Origin: Desulfurellaceae bacterium bin18
GTDB taxonomy: Bacteria > Desulfobacterota > Binatia > Bin18
Reading direction: 5' to 3'
NCBI GenBank assembly: GCA_002238415.1
Contig: MPMI01000007.1
Coordinates: 62,001 to 126,000, forward strand
Length of the DNA: 64,000 bases
Under the pieces are notes generated by a model. It was not told the origin of the DNA and did not search any database. It saw nothing but the letters and a program-made list of their open reading frames with translations. Shown here piece after piece: positions 1-8,992 of this stretch; the first letter of the stretch is position 1, and each line of letters begins with the position of its first letter. A program made the translations under genes and the position numbers.

Positions 1-89
1 ACGCCAACTCGAAGCAGGGGCTGGAGGGCAGGAGGCCGGGCTTGACGATTAGGAAACCAGCGGCCTAACATAGTGTAGAAAGAATACTC

Positions 90-118
90 CTGAGCATCAC
101 TCGAAGAATGATGCTCAG
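90..118. promoter_or_regulatory. 10-bp perfect inverted repeat in the leader of the PAS-REC gene
   Basis: The two arms (90-99 and 109-118, CTGAGCATCA / TGATGCTCAG) are exact reverse complements around a 9-nt loop. There is no T-run after it, so it is not an obvious intrinsic terminator for an upstream gene. It lies 35 nt before the ATG at 154. It could be a leader hairpin or an operator. Only the symmetry is seen; function is inferred. Confidence 0.4.
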
Positions 119-153
119 CTCTCGGTGCAGAGTGAACAAGTAAGTGGTCTTCC

Positions 154-1638
154 ATGTTCCAGCTTTCCTCTGTTTATTTTGAACGGCTCCTCGAAAGTTC
201 TCTCGATATTGTCATTGCCGTCGATCATCGAGGACAAATCATCTTCTACAACGACGGGGCGAGCAAGACCCTGGGCTATACCCGAGAGGAAGTCCAGGGG
301 AAGCGGGTTATGCTTTATCCGAGCCTCGAAGAAGCCCGGCGGGTGCTGGGGACGATGCGGAGCGAGGAGGTTGGGGAAAAGGGCAAGGTCAAGAATTTTG
401 AAACGACCCTGGTCGCAAAGAGCGGCGAGCATATCCCCATCTCTTTCTCAGGCTCGATTATTTACGACGAAAACGGGGCAGAAATCGGTTCGATCGGCTT
501 TCACCGTGACTTGCGTGAGATCCGTTTGCCGCCGGGATATTTCGAGCGGCTGCTGGAAAGCTCCCTCGATATCGTTATTGCGCTCGACCATAAGGGCCAG
601 ATCATTTTTTATAACGACGGGGCGCATCAGACTCTCGGCTATACCTCACAAGAGATTCACGGTAAGCGGGTCCAGGCCTCCGTCTACCCGAGCATCGATG
701 AGGCGCGCCGCGTCATGGAGGCCATGCGGAGCGAAGAAGTCGGCGAGAAGGGCAAGGTGAAGAATTTCGAGACTACGCTGGTGACAAAGAGCGGCGAGCA
801 TATCCCCGCCGCCATTTCCGGCTCCATCATCTATGATGAGGCGGGGAACGAGGCCGGCTCAGTTGGCTTTTTGAAAGATCTGCGGGAGATTCGCCGGCGA
901 GATCAATTAGCGACGCTGGGTGAATTAGCCGTCGGTCTCGGGCATCGGATTAATAACCCGCTCGAGGTCATCTTTAATAATCTGGATATTCTGACCAAAC
1001 ACATGGCGCAAAGTTTTCCGGACGAAGAATACGTGGTCCAGGAAGAACGGGTGGAATCCATCCAGCGTGAGCTGGCAAAGATCCGGGGGATCGTCGCGCG
1101 GATTGACGATATGGCTCACGGTGATCGCTATGACACGACCGAGTACCTGCACGGCTCCCGGATGGCGGACCTGGGGCGGGATGAAGTGGTGGCTCCACAT
1201 CACACTAGTGTCCGGCCAGCAACGCAGGCACTGGCCGGGCTGCGGCTCCTGGTGGTCGATGACGATCTTGGCGTGTGTTACTCGTTGCGCGACTTGTTGG
1301 TCGAAGACGGCTGTAGTGTTGAGGTAGCGACCAACGGTATTGAGGCGCTGAAGCTCCTTGATGGGAATTTTCTTGCCCAGAACCCTTTCCATATGGTGCT
1401 GAGCGACGTGGTGATGCCTGACTTGGACGGGTACGATCTCTATATGGAGGCAAAGGAGCGCTACCCGCAACTGCCGGTTGTCCTGATGACGGCCTATTTT
1501 TATGACAAAGACCATGTGATCAAACGGAGTCGCCTGGAAGGATTAGAGGATGTCTTATTCAAGAAGCCGGTTGATCCGGACCGGCTGAAAGAGATGATTC
1601 TCAAACTGTGCAAACCCGAAGAAGCGAGTCAAGCCTAG
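154..1638 (+). CDS. Tandem-PAS protein with a truncated kinase core and C-terminal receiver domain
   Basis: A 494-residue signalling protein. Two PAS domains (about residues 8-124 and 129-247) are followed by a HisKA-like helix with H264 in GLGHRINNPLE, then a linker and a receiver domain (about 362-485) with phospho-acceptor D418 and the conserved K470/471. The ATP-binding HATPase domain is absent, so it cannot autophosphorylate like a normal hybrid kinase; it would need phosphate from another kinase, or act as a PAS-modulated receiver. No membrane segments are visible, so it should be cytoplasmic. The two PAS copies are about 80 percent identical by eye, pointing to a recent internal duplication. 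It stands alone with 222 nt before the next gene. Domain calls are confident; ligand and partner are unknown. Confidence 0.85.
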   Translation: MFQLSSVYFERLLESSLDIVIAVDHRGQIIFYNDGASKTLGYTREEVQGKRVMLYPSLEEARRVLGTMRSEEVGEKGKVKNFETTLVAKSGEHIPISFSGSIIYDENGAEIGSIGFHRDLREIRLPPGYFERLLESSLDIVIALDHKGQIIFYNDGAHQTLGYTSQEIHGKRVQASVYPSIDEARRVMEAMRSEEVGEKGKVKNFETTLVTKSGEHIPAAISGSIIYDEAGNEAGSVGFLKDLREIRRRDQLATLGELAVGLGHRINNPLEVIFNNLDILTKHMAQSFPDEEYVVQEERVESIQRELAKIRGIVARIDDMAHGDRYDTTEYLHGSRMADLGRDEVVAPHHTSVRPATQALAGLRLLVVDDDLGVCYSLRDLLVEDGCSVEVATNGIEALKLLDGNFLAQNPFHMVLSDVVMPDLDGYDLYMEAKERYPQLPVVLMTAYFYDKDHVIKRSRLEGLEDVLFKKPVDPDRLKEMILKLCKPEEASQA

Positions 1639-1860
1639 TTGCGTTCAGGCGATATCCCTCCCGGCGGGAACGAAGCTGCGTGTCCCCATCCGGGTCTGGA
1701 ACTCTTCCTTCCCAATTACTGGACGGAACTACCCGAAAAGTCTATTCTTTAGGCGGGAAGTATTATTGACGCCCCACCTGGGACGAGATATAAAAAAAAC
1801 TTATCGTTCTTTGTCCTCAGTATTAGAATCCACTCTTATTCAGAGGAGACCATCCTGACT
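1639..1860. other. Intergenic leader of pckG
   Basis: No gene is seen in this 222-nt gap. The last part is A/T-rich (a run of A around 1792-1799) and ends with a clear ribosome-binding sequence, AGAGGAGA, about 10 nt before the ATG at 1861. The pckG promoter probably lies here, but no promoter hexamers can be assigned with confidence. Confidence 0.4.
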
Positions 1861-3606
1861 ATGCCAACCCCACTCGAACAATGGGTCGAAGAAACGGCCC
1901 AACTCACGCGGCCAAAAAACATTCACTGGTGTGACGGATCGGAAGAAGAAAATCAACGCTTGATTGAGGGAATGCTCGATGACGGGACTCTGACGGCGTT
2001 AAATCAGGAGAAGTATCCGAACTGTTATTTACATCGGAGTGACCCCAAAGATGTGGCGCGTACCGAGCACCTGACCTTTGTGTGCACGCGGGAAAAAGAA
2101 GACGCCGGTCCGAATAATAATTGGATGGTCCCAGCGGAGGCCAAGGAAAAAGTCGGCGGACTCTTTCAGGGAGCAATGAGAGACCGCACGCTGTACGTCG
2201 TGCCGTACATCATGGGGCCCGTCACGTCGCCCTACAGTCAGGTTGGCGTAGAAATCACGGACAGCCCTTACGTCGCAGCCAGCATGCGTATCATGACCCG
2301 AATGGGTAAGGCCGCGCTTGAGCGGCTGGGTTCGTCAGAGAATTATGTCCAGGGTCTCCATTCGCTTGGAGATCTCAGCCCTGACCGCCGGTTTATCATG
2401 CACTACCCGGAAGACCGTGCGATCTGGTCCATTGGTTCCGGCTACGGTGGGAACGCGTTGCTTGGGAAAAAATGCTTCGCCTTACGCTTGGGGAGCTATA
2501 TGGCGCGTGAAGAAGGCTGGCTGGCTGAGCATATGCTGATCATCGGCATTGAGGAGCCGAGCGGTCGCACAACATATATTGCGGCCGCCTTCCCCAGCGC
2601 TTGTGGAAAAACGAATCTGGCCATGCTGATCCCACCGGAGAGCCAAAAGGGCTATAAAGTCTGGACGGTGGGCGATGATATTGCCTGGATGCATCCCGGA
2701 CCGGATGGACGCCTGTGGGCGATCAATCCCGAGGCCGGGTTTTTTGGTGTTGCGCCGGGAACAAACTCTCACACCAATCCGAATGTCATGGCGACGGTTA
2801 CGAAGAACTCCATCTTTACGAATGTCGCCCTCACCCCGGACGGCACCCCATACTGGGAAGGTCTGGATGGTGGTCCGCCGGCCGAGGCGATCGACTGGCA
2901 GGGCAAGCCATGGACACCCCAGTCCGAGAGTAAAGCCGCCCACCCCAACTCCCGTTTTACCACGCCGGCCCGCCAGTGTCCGGTCATGTCTTCAGAGTGG
3001 GAATCGCCCCAAGGGGTGCCAATTTCAGCCTTCCTCTTTGGCGGCCGACGCGCGGGTTTGATCCCGCTCGTCTGCCAGTCTTTCAACTGGCAGCATGGGG
3101 TGTCGCTGGGTACGACGATGGCTTCTGAAACAACGGCCGCGGCGACCGGAAAGGTCGGAAAGATTCGGCGTGATCCCATGGCCATGCTGCCCTTCTGTGG
3201 CTACAACATGGGCGACTATTTCGGTCATTGGCTCAACATGGGCAAAAAGCTCGCCGATCCGCCGAAAATTTTCCGGGTGAACTGGTTCCGGACAAATCAA
3301 GAGGGCAAATTTCTCTGGCCCGGCTTTGGAGAAAACCTGCGGGCGTTGCGTTGGGTCATTGCCCGGGTCCACGGTGAGGCCGAAGCTCGCGAGACCGAAA
3401 TCGGCTATCTGCCGCATACCAACGATATTGATACGACCGGGATCGATGTCTCGCCAGCGGTGCTTGACGAACTCCTCAGTGTGGACCGGCCAGGCTGGAT
3501 AAACGCCGCGGAGAGGCAACGCGAATTCTTCCAACAGTTTGGAGACCGGCTCCCGCGAGAGCTGTGGCAAGAAAACGCGGCGCTGGATAAACGCCTGCAA
3601 GCCTGA
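1861..3606 (+). CDS. pckG: Phosphoenolpyruvate carboxykinase (GTP)
   Basis: Converts oxaloacetate and GTP to phosphoenolpyruvate, GDP and CO2, at the gluconeogenic branch point in the cytoplasm. The length of 581 residues is close to the usual ~600 of the GTP-dependent family. The P-loop SACGKTN carries the family's catalytic cysteine at about residue 248, and the second kinase motif GDDIAW follows near residue 271. The PEPCK-specific FFGVAPGTN and the C-terminal guanine-binding region with NWFR are also present. It is preceded by a good ribosome-binding site and followed 45 nt later by a cobalamin adenosyltransferase, a pairing that would suit growth on C2 or propionate-type substrates; that link is inference. 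Confidence 0.97.
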   Translation: MPTPLEQWVEETAQLTRPKNIHWCDGSEEENQRLIEGMLDDGTLTALNQEKYPNCYLHRSDPKDVARTEHLTFVCTREKEDAGPNNNWMVPAEAKEKVGGLFQGAMRDRTLYVVPYIMGPVTSPYSQVGVEITDSPYVAASMRIMTRMGKAALERLGSSENYVQGLHSLGDLSPDRRFIMHYPEDRAIWSIGSGYGGNALLGKKCFALRLGSYMAREEGWLAEHMLIIGIEEPSGRTTYIAAAFPSACGKTNLAMLIPPESQKGYKVWTVGDDIAWMHPGPDGRLWAINPEAGFFGVAPGTNSHTNPNVMATVTKNSIFTNVALTPDGTPYWEGLDGGPPAEAIDWQGKPWTPQSESKAAHPNSRFTTPARQCPVMSSEWESPQGVPISAFLFGGRRAGLIPLVCQSFNWQHGVSLGTTMASETTAAATGKVGKIRRDPMAMLPFCGYNMGDYFGHWLNMGKKLADPPKIFRVNWFRTNQEGKFLWPGFGENLRALRWVIARVHGEAEARETEIGYLPHTNDIDTTGIDVSPAVLDELLSVDRPGWINAAERQREFFQQFGDRLPRELWQENAALDKRLQA

Positions 3607-3651
3607 AGAGGGAGGCGGTTGCAGCCCTGAGCTTCTCAGCCCCACGTCGCA

Positions 3652-4338
3652 ATGGTCCGTATTACAAAGGTTTATACTCGGACGGGTGATAAGGGTTCGA
3701 CCCGGCTCGTCGGGGGAAAAAAGATCGCCAAGGACGCGGCCCGTATTGAGGCGTATGGGACGCTGGACGAACTCAACTCCGTTGTGGGCCTGGTCCGAGT
3801 GTTCAATGACGACCTGAAGCTAGAGTTGCCGGCCGCCCAACACTTGGACGATATTCTCCGCCAACTCCAGAACGAGTTGTTCGATCTGGGGAGTGAACTG
3901 GCGACCCCCGCAGACTTCTCCTACGAGGGCATGTTTCGAGTCAGCGAGCAGGAGGTGAAGGGCCTCGAACGCATTATCGATTCCTGCCAGAAAGACCTGG
4001 AGCCCCTCAACTCTTTTATCCTGCCCGGCGGCGGAAAAGTGAGCGGCTTCCTGCATCAGGCCCGAACCGTCTGTCGACGGGCTGAACGCGATATCCTACG
4101 CCTCTCGCGTGAAGAAGAGATCAGCCCCTGGCCGCTCATGTATGTAAATCGGCTCAGCGATCTGCTGTTCGTACTCTCCCGCTGGGTAAGTCAAAAGCTG
4201 GCAGAGCCGGAATATCTCTGGGAGCGTGGTCTGCGCAGCAGTGAGCAAAAGGCTGCTCGGTCCGGCAGGGCGAAAAAGGTAACACCCACCCGAAGAGCCA
4301 AAAAATCCGCGAAGAAACGCTTGCAGAAGGGGACCTGA
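3652..4338 (+). CDS. ATP:cob(I)alamin adenosyltransferase, PduO type
   Basis: Transfers the adenosyl group of ATP to cob(I)alamin to give coenzyme B12. The N-terminus has the PduO-family ATP-binding motif TRTGDKGST, followed by the characteristic RIEAYGTLDELNS. The later segments with RTVCRRAERD and YVNRLSDLLFVLSR match the conserved trimer helices. The 228-residue protein is longer than the usual ~190 because of a Lys/Arg/Ala-rich tail (about 197-228) of no known function. The stop codon overlaps the start of the next gene by one base, so translation is probably coupled. Its presence implies B12-dependent mutases elsewhere in the genome, for example methylmalonyl-CoA or ethylmalonyl-CoA mutase; none is in this window. 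Confidence 0.93.
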   Translation: MVRITKVYTRTGDKGSTRLVGGKKIAKDAARIEAYGTLDELNSVVGLVRVFNDDLKLELPAAQHLDDILRQLQNELFDLGSELATPADFSYEGMFRVSEQEVKGLERIIDSCQKDLEPLNSFILPGGGKVSGFLHQARTVCRRAERDILRLSREEEISPWPLMYVNRLSDLLFVLSRWVSQKLAEPEYLWERGLRSSEQKAARSGRAKKVTPTRRAKKSAKKRLQKGT

Positions 4339-5021
4339 TGGCGGAGCCTTCCCTATACTTTAAACAAATCGAAACTGGCCCCATGCAAAATTTCGCCTAC
4401 CTGATTGGGGATACGGCCTCGCGTGAAGCGGTCGTGATCGACGCCGCCTGGGATATTCCTGCCATCGTCCAGGCTGCGGAACATGACGGTTTCAGCATTA
4501 CCCAAGCACTGGTAACCCACTATCACCAGGATCACCTGGGCGGTGATTTGTTCGGCACCCACATCCAGGGTGTGGTTGAACTGCTCGAACAGGTGAAAGC
4601 CAAAGTGTATATCCACAAGGCCGAGGCCGAATTTCTGGGCCGTCTGGTCGGCCTGTCCGATTCCGACATCGTTCAGGTCGAGGGCGGTGATACGACCGCC
4701 GTGGGTGCTCTTAGCATCAAATTCATTCACACCCCCGGACATACGCCCGGCTCCCAATGTTTTCTGATTGAGAATCGTCTGGTGGCCGGTGACACGCTGT
4801 TTATCAACTCGTGCGGCCGGGTTGACCTACCGGGCAGTAGTCCGGAAGACATGTATTCGAGTCTGCAAACGCTCTCGCAATTGGCGGACGAGACCGTTCT
4901 TTATCCTGGCCATAATTATGCTTCTCAACCCTGGGATACCCTGGGTGCCCAAAAACGTCACAATATGTATCTGCACCTCAGCGCCAGGGGGCGCCAGGAA
5001 TTTCTCGCGGCCCTGAGATAA
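4338..5021 (+). CDS. Metallo-beta-lactamase-fold hydrolase (glyoxalase II-like)
   Basis: A 227-residue soluble MBL-fold hydrolase. The metal signature is HYHQDH at residues 61-66, with further ligands in HTPGHTPGS, GDTLF and the late PGH motif, as in glyoxalase II and persulfide dioxygenase-like enzymes. It likely hydrolyses a thioester or related bond; the exact substrate cannot be read from the sequence. Its start overlaps the stop of the adenosyltransferase by one base, and the MaoC-like gene begins 20 nt after its stop, so the three probably form one operon and the protein may act on a CoA or glutathione-type thioester in the same pathway. Confidence 0.85.
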   Translation: MAEPSLYFKQIETGPMQNFAYLIGDTASREAVVIDAAWDIPAIVQAAEHDGFSITQALVTHYHQDHLGGDLFGTHIQGVVELLEQVKAKVYIHKAEAEFLGRLVGLSDSDIVQVEGGDTTAVGALSIKFIHTPGHTPGSQCFLIENRLVAGDTLFINSCGRVDLPGSSPEDMYSSLQTLSQLADETVLYPGHNYASQPWDTLGAQKRHNMYLHLSARGRQEFLAALR

Positions 5022-5041
5022 ACGGACACAAAGGAGCACGG

Positions 5042-6100
5042 GTGCGTATCCGGAAAAAGCGCGGTAATTTTCTCGAAGATTTCTCGGTTGGTCAGTTGTT
5101 TCGGCATAAGGTCGGGAAAACCGTAACCGAAGGCTTGTTTAATGCCTTTACCGAATTCGGCATGACCACCAATCCGCTGTCGAAAAATGTGCGCTATGCC
5201 GAACAGTACGGTTTCCGTGGTCTGATTGCCCCGCCCGGTCTGGTGATGAATGTCGTTTTCAGCCAGAGCGTTGAAGATATTTCGGAAAACGCGCGGGCCA
5301 ATCTCGAATACCGCGATATGCGGTTTGGCACCCCAGTGTATATCGGCGACACGATAGAGGTTGAGACGACCATCCTCGGCATCAAGCCTTCCTCACGGGA
5401 CCACGATCGAGGCGTTGTCCACGTCCAGACGACCGGTCGGAACCAGCATGGTGAAATCGTGCTGACCCTGCAACGCAAGGTCCAAATCTGGAAAGACAAT
5501 ATGGACGCCCGGGTCGAAGAGGCGGCCCTGGCCGAGACCCCGGATATTCCCTGCGATCTCGTTGTACCGGAGTATGACAAGAGTCGGCGTTACGAAAACC
5601 TGGCCCATCTGGCCAATGCCGATACTTATTTCGAGGACTTTCAGCCCGGCGACACGCTCGAACATTCCCGTGGACGGACGGTGACTACTGCCCATATGGA
5701 ATGGACCGCTCTATTGGACAACACCTCTCAGGTCCACTCCAACCAGTATATGATAGACCAGAATCCGGAGCGCTATATTGGCGGCCAGTTGATCGTCTAT
5801 GGTGGGATTCCGTTTAATCTCTGCCTGGGCCTGTCCTGTCCTGACGTTGGCGATAACGCCGTTGGAGATGTCCGCTATGTGACCGGCCGACACACGGGAC
5901 CGGTTTTTGTTGGAGATACTGTCTTCGCCTCGACCGAGATAACCGGCAGCCGTGCGTATCCCGGTCGGCCCGATTTGGGTATTGTCGAGACCATCCTGCG
6001 CGGGCATAAATTTGGTCCAAAAGACGGGGTTGGGGAAAAGATCGAGATTTTCTCTCTCGAACGTGAACTGGCCGTAAAACGGCGAAGCCATTACACCTGA
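5042..6100 (+). CDS. Double hot-dog MaoC-family hydratase, mesaconyl-CoA hydratase-like
   Basis: A 352-residue protein made of two MaoC-type hot-dog halves (about 8-150 and 190-340), each beginning with the EDFxxG motif. Length and layout match mesaconyl-CoA (2-methylfumaryl-CoA) hydratase of the ethylmalonyl-CoA pathway and its relatives. The GTG start at 5042 is preceded by AAAGGAG at good spacing. With a B12 adenosyltransferase and PEP carboxykinase just upstream, a role in C2 or branched acid assimilation is attractive, but the related family also includes uncharacterised enoyl-CoA hydratases of degradative clusters, so the substrate is inference. Confidence 0.75.
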   Translation: MRIRKKRGNFLEDFSVGQLFRHKVGKTVTEGLFNAFTEFGMTTNPLSKNVRYAEQYGFRGLIAPPGLVMNVVFSQSVEDISENARANLEYRDMRFGTPVYIGDTIEVETTILGIKPSSRDHDRGVVHVQTTGRNQHGEIVLTLQRKVQIWKDNMDARVEEAALAETPDIPCDLVVPEYDKSRRYENLAHLANADTYFEDFQPGDTLEHSRGRTVTTAHMEWTALLDNTSQVHSNQYMIDQNPERYIGGQLIVYGGIPFNLCLGLSCPDVGDNAVGDVRYVTGRHTGPVFVGDTVFASTEITGSRAYPGRPDLGIVETILRGHKFGPKDGVGEKIEIFSLERELAVKRRSHYT

Positions 6101-6177
6101 CCCTCCAAGCAAAGAGCGGTACGCCGTTCCTGTCTCGCCTTTTACCCGGTCTCAACGGCTGATAAAGCGTCAGCAGC

Positions 6178-7356
6178 ATGACCTTCCGTCGGATCGTATG
6201 GCCGCTGGCGGTTGCGGAAACGCTGGTCTGGGCGGCGCTCTATTATTCATTTCCCGCGCTGCTGCTTGAGTGGGAGCGCGACCTGGGCTGGTCGAAAACC
6301 GAGCTTGTCGGTGCGCTGACGCTGGCCCTGATGACCTCGGCCCTGCTCGGGCCCGTGACCGGGCGCTTCATAGACCGCGGCTTCGGACGGCTGGTTTTCA
6401 GCGGCAGCGCCGCTCTGGGGACCGTACTCCTGGCCGGCCTCGCCTGGGTTGAACACCTGTGGCAATTCTACTGTCTCTGGTTCGGCATTGGCGTCGCCAT
6501 GGCCGGCGCACTGTACGAAGCGTGCTTCTCCGTCCTGACGCATGCCCTGGGTAACGAGGCCCGTCGGGCCATTACCATTGTCACCCTGGTGGCCGGTCTT
6601 GCCGGGACCCTCGCCTTTCCGAGCCTCCACCTGCTCGTTGGCTGGGTCGGCTGGAGAGATGCCGTGGTCATTGTCGCTGGCGTTAATCTCCTGGTTGCCG
6701 TTCCCCTCATCTGGAACGCGTGCTGGCATGCGGACCAGATGAGGGCCGATCAACACGCGCCAGGCAGCGCTCACCCTGGAGTTGCCTCACGCGCGCTGAG
6801 GACACCAGTCTTCTGGCTACTCGCCGTGGCATTCAGCATGGCCTATGTGGAACATTTCAGCCTGCTGACGCATCTCCTCCCGCTGTTGTCTGAACGGGGT
6901 CTGTCAGATGAAGTTGCGGTACTCACGGCCTCCTCCATCGGACCCATGCAGGTGGTGGGCCGTCTGGCTATGTTGGCAGTGGAGAAATACGTTTCGACGT
7001 TTTGGATCGCTTTCACCTGTTTCCTTGCTATGAGCGGTGCAGCAACCGCCCTGTTCTGCTCCCAGGCCATTCCCATGCTGCTCCCGCTCTTCGTCGTGCT
7101 CCAGGGAGCGGGGATAGGGATGAGCAGCATCCTCCGCCCGGTGATGACCGCCGAACTGCTGGGTAGAGCCCATTTCGGGATCATCTCCGGCTTTCTGGCT
7201 ATCCCATCCATCCTGGCCGCGGCCCTCGCCCCCACCCTGGCTGCCCTGGTGTGGAGAATGGGAGGCTATGAGATGGTCATTTTGATGGCAATTCTTACAG
7301 CACTGGTCGGGCTGGGCTGTATCAGCAGCATCCCTCTGCTGGCGTCTCGACGTTGA
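6178..7356 (+). CDS. Major facilitator superfamily transporter
   Basis: A 392-residue integral inner-membrane protein with about 12 hydrophobic segments in two halves separated by a hydrophilic loop near residues 190-206. The first half carries an MFS-like GRFIDRGFGR loop between TM2 and TM3. The substrate cannot be told from the sequence. It lies 78 nt after the MaoC gene and about 100 nt before the di-iron monooxygenase operon on the same strand, so uptake or efflux of an aromatic, alkene or organic-acid substrate of that pathway is a reasonable but untested idea. Confidence 0.85.
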   Translation: MTFRRIVWPLAVAETLVWAALYYSFPALLLEWERDLGWSKTELVGALTLALMTSALLGPVTGRFIDRGFGRLVFSGSAALGTVLLAGLAWVEHLWQFYCLWFGIGVAMAGALYEACFSVLTHALGNEARRAITIVTLVAGLAGTLAFPSLHLLVGWVGWRDAVVIVAGVNLLVAVPLIWNACWHADQMRADQHAPGSAHPGVASRALRTPVFWLLAVAFSMAYVEHFSLLTHLLPLLSERGLSDEVAVLTASSIGPMQVVGRLAMLAVEKYVSTFWIAFTCFLAMSGAATALFCSQAIPMLLPLFVVLQGAGIGMSSILRPVMTAELLGRAHFGIISGFLAIPSILAAALAPTLAALVWRMGGYEMVILMAILTALVGLGCISSIPLLASRR

Positions 7357-7456
7357 TGGACGCTGCCAACTTTCGTGTTGCTCCTCCTATCCTGGTTGGT
7401 TATGATGCTCCCCTCGTCGGAAATGCGGATACGCCTGGCACGGGAGGGAACTTTGT

Positions 7457-8974
7457 ATGGCACTCTTGGACCGAGCCGAATGGTATGACATCGCCCGCGA
7501 CACCAATTGGACGCCAAAATATGTCACGGAAGACGCGCTTTTTCCTGAAGAGCAGAGTGGGACGCTGGGCTTACCCCTTGAGGTGTGGGAGAGCTATGAT
7601 GAGCCCTATAAAGTCACCTATCGTGAATACGTGCGGACCCAGCGCGAGAAGGACGCCGGGGTGTATTCGGTCAAGGCCGCGCTCCAGCGGGCCAATTTCC
7701 TGGACCAGGCCGAGCCCGGCTGGGTGAGTATTCTCAAGCTGCACTACGGCGCGTTCGCCACGCTGGAGGCTATGGCGTCGAGCGCGGAGTCGCGTATGGC
7801 CCGCTTTGGCAAGGCCGGCGGTCTGCGCAACATGGCGACCTTTGGCTCGCTGGACGAGAACCGCCATGGTCAGATTCAGCTCTATTTCCCGCACGAACAC
7901 GTCCACCGCAGTCGGCAGTTCGACTGGGCGACCAAGTCGATGCACACCAACGAGTGGGCGGTTGTTGCCGCCCGGCATCTGTTTGATGACATCATGGCCG
8001 GTCGCGACGCGGTTGGGGTGGCGCTGATGCTGACCTTTGCGTTTGAGACCGGATTTTCCAATCTGCAATTTCTTGGTCTTGCGGCCGACGCCGCTCAGGC
8101 CGGTGATATTTCCTTTTCCAATCTCGCCTCGAGTATCCAAACCGACGAAGCGCGGCACGCCCAGATTGGTGGCCCGGCTGTGAAAATCCTGATTGCAAAC
8201 GGGAAGAAGGCCGAAGCCCAGCGACTGGTGGATATTGCCATCTGGCGGGCCTGGACCCTGTTCGCCACCGTGACCGGTCCGTCCATGGATTATTACACCC
8301 CGCTCGACCGCCGCGAGAAATCCTTCAAGGAGTTCATGCAGGAGTGGGTCTTCGGTCAGTTCGAGCGAACCCTGCTCGATATCGGGCTGGAACGCCCCTG
8401 GTATTGGGACACTATGCTGGCAGACCTCGATACTCGCCATCACGGAATGCACGCGGGCATCTGGACCTTTCATAAATCGGTCTGGTGGGATGTGCCGCCC
8501 GGCATCAGCCGGGCCGAACGCGCCTGGTTGGAGGAGAAGTATCCCGGCTGGGAAGAGACCTGGGGCGCGCATTTCTGGGACCCGATCATTGCCCGCTTTC
8601 TGAAAGACGGTCCGGTCGATACCGTCCTGCCCTCCATGGTGCAGCTGTGCAATATGGCCCAAGTGCCGATCACCGGAACGCCCGGCTGGGCTCCGGGCAA
8701 GACCGGTCGGCCCTTGCAGGATTTTCCACTCGAACACGAAGGGCGTTTATACCATTTCGGCTCGGAAGTGGACCGCTGGATTTTTCAACAGGACCCAGAC
8801 CGCTATAAAGATCACCTGAGTGTCGCCGACCGGATGGTGGCCGGGATGATCCAGCCGCCGACCCTCGAAGGGCTGCTCGACTATTTTTCGCTCAAAGAGG
8901 GAGAACAGGGGGAAGACGCCCTCAAGCACAGTTGGTTGGAAGAGTATCGCCAAGACCAGGCCCAGGCCGCCTAG
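7457..8974 (+). CDS. tmoA: Soluble di-iron monooxygenase hydroxylase alpha subunit (TmoA/TouA family)
   Basis: The catalytic subunit that activates O2 at a carboxylate-bridged di-iron centre. All six iron ligands fall at the same residue numbers as in toluene 4-monooxygenase: E104, E134, H137, E197, E231 and H234. Pocket residues F176 and F205 and Q141 are kept, but the positions that are I100, G103, I180 and T201 in that enzyme are F100, L103, M180 and S201 here, so the active-site cavity should be smaller and the substrate or regiochemistry may differ. Length is 505 residues, usual for the family. It opens a tight operon in the order alpha-gamma-beta-Rieske-effector, as in the tou cluster. 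The reductase subunit is missing. The gene symbol gives the family, not the substrate. Confidence 0.93.
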   Translation: MALLDRAEWYDIARDTNWTPKYVTEDALFPEEQSGTLGLPLEVWESYDEPYKVTYREYVRTQREKDAGVYSVKAALQRANFLDQAEPGWVSILKLHYGAFATLEAMASSAESRMARFGKAGGLRNMATFGSLDENRHGQIQLYFPHEHVHRSRQFDWATKSMHTNEWAVVAARHLFDDIMAGRDAVGVALMLTFAFETGFSNLQFLGLAADAAQAGDISFSNLASSIQTDEARHAQIGGPAVKILIANGKKAEAQRLVDIAIWRAWTLFATVTGPSMDYYTPLDRREKSFKEFMQEWVFGQFERTLLDIGLERPWYWDTMLADLDTRHHGMHAGIWTFHKSVWWDVPPGISRAERAWLEEKYPGWEETWGAHFWDPIIARFLKDGPVDTVLPSMVQLCNMAQVPITGTPGWAPGKTGRPLQDFPLEHEGRLYHFGSEVDRWIFQQDPDRYKDHLSVADRMVAGMIQPPTLEGLLDYFSLKEGEQGEDALKHSWLEEYRQDQAQAA

Positions 8975-8992
8975 CTGGTGTTGAGAGTCCGT

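Noticed and set aside
3607-3651. Cobalamin riboswitch before the adenosyltransferase
   Set aside because: The gap is only 45 nt, too short for a B12 riboswitch, and no B12-box-like sequence is seen.
7380-7456. Possible sigma-54 -24/-12 promoter upstream of the monooxygenase operon
   Set aside because: TGGTTGGTTATGATGC (around 7393-7408) and TGGCACGGGAGGGAA (around 7436) resemble half the consensus, but the GG-GC spacing is off by one in the first and the -12 GC is missing in the second.
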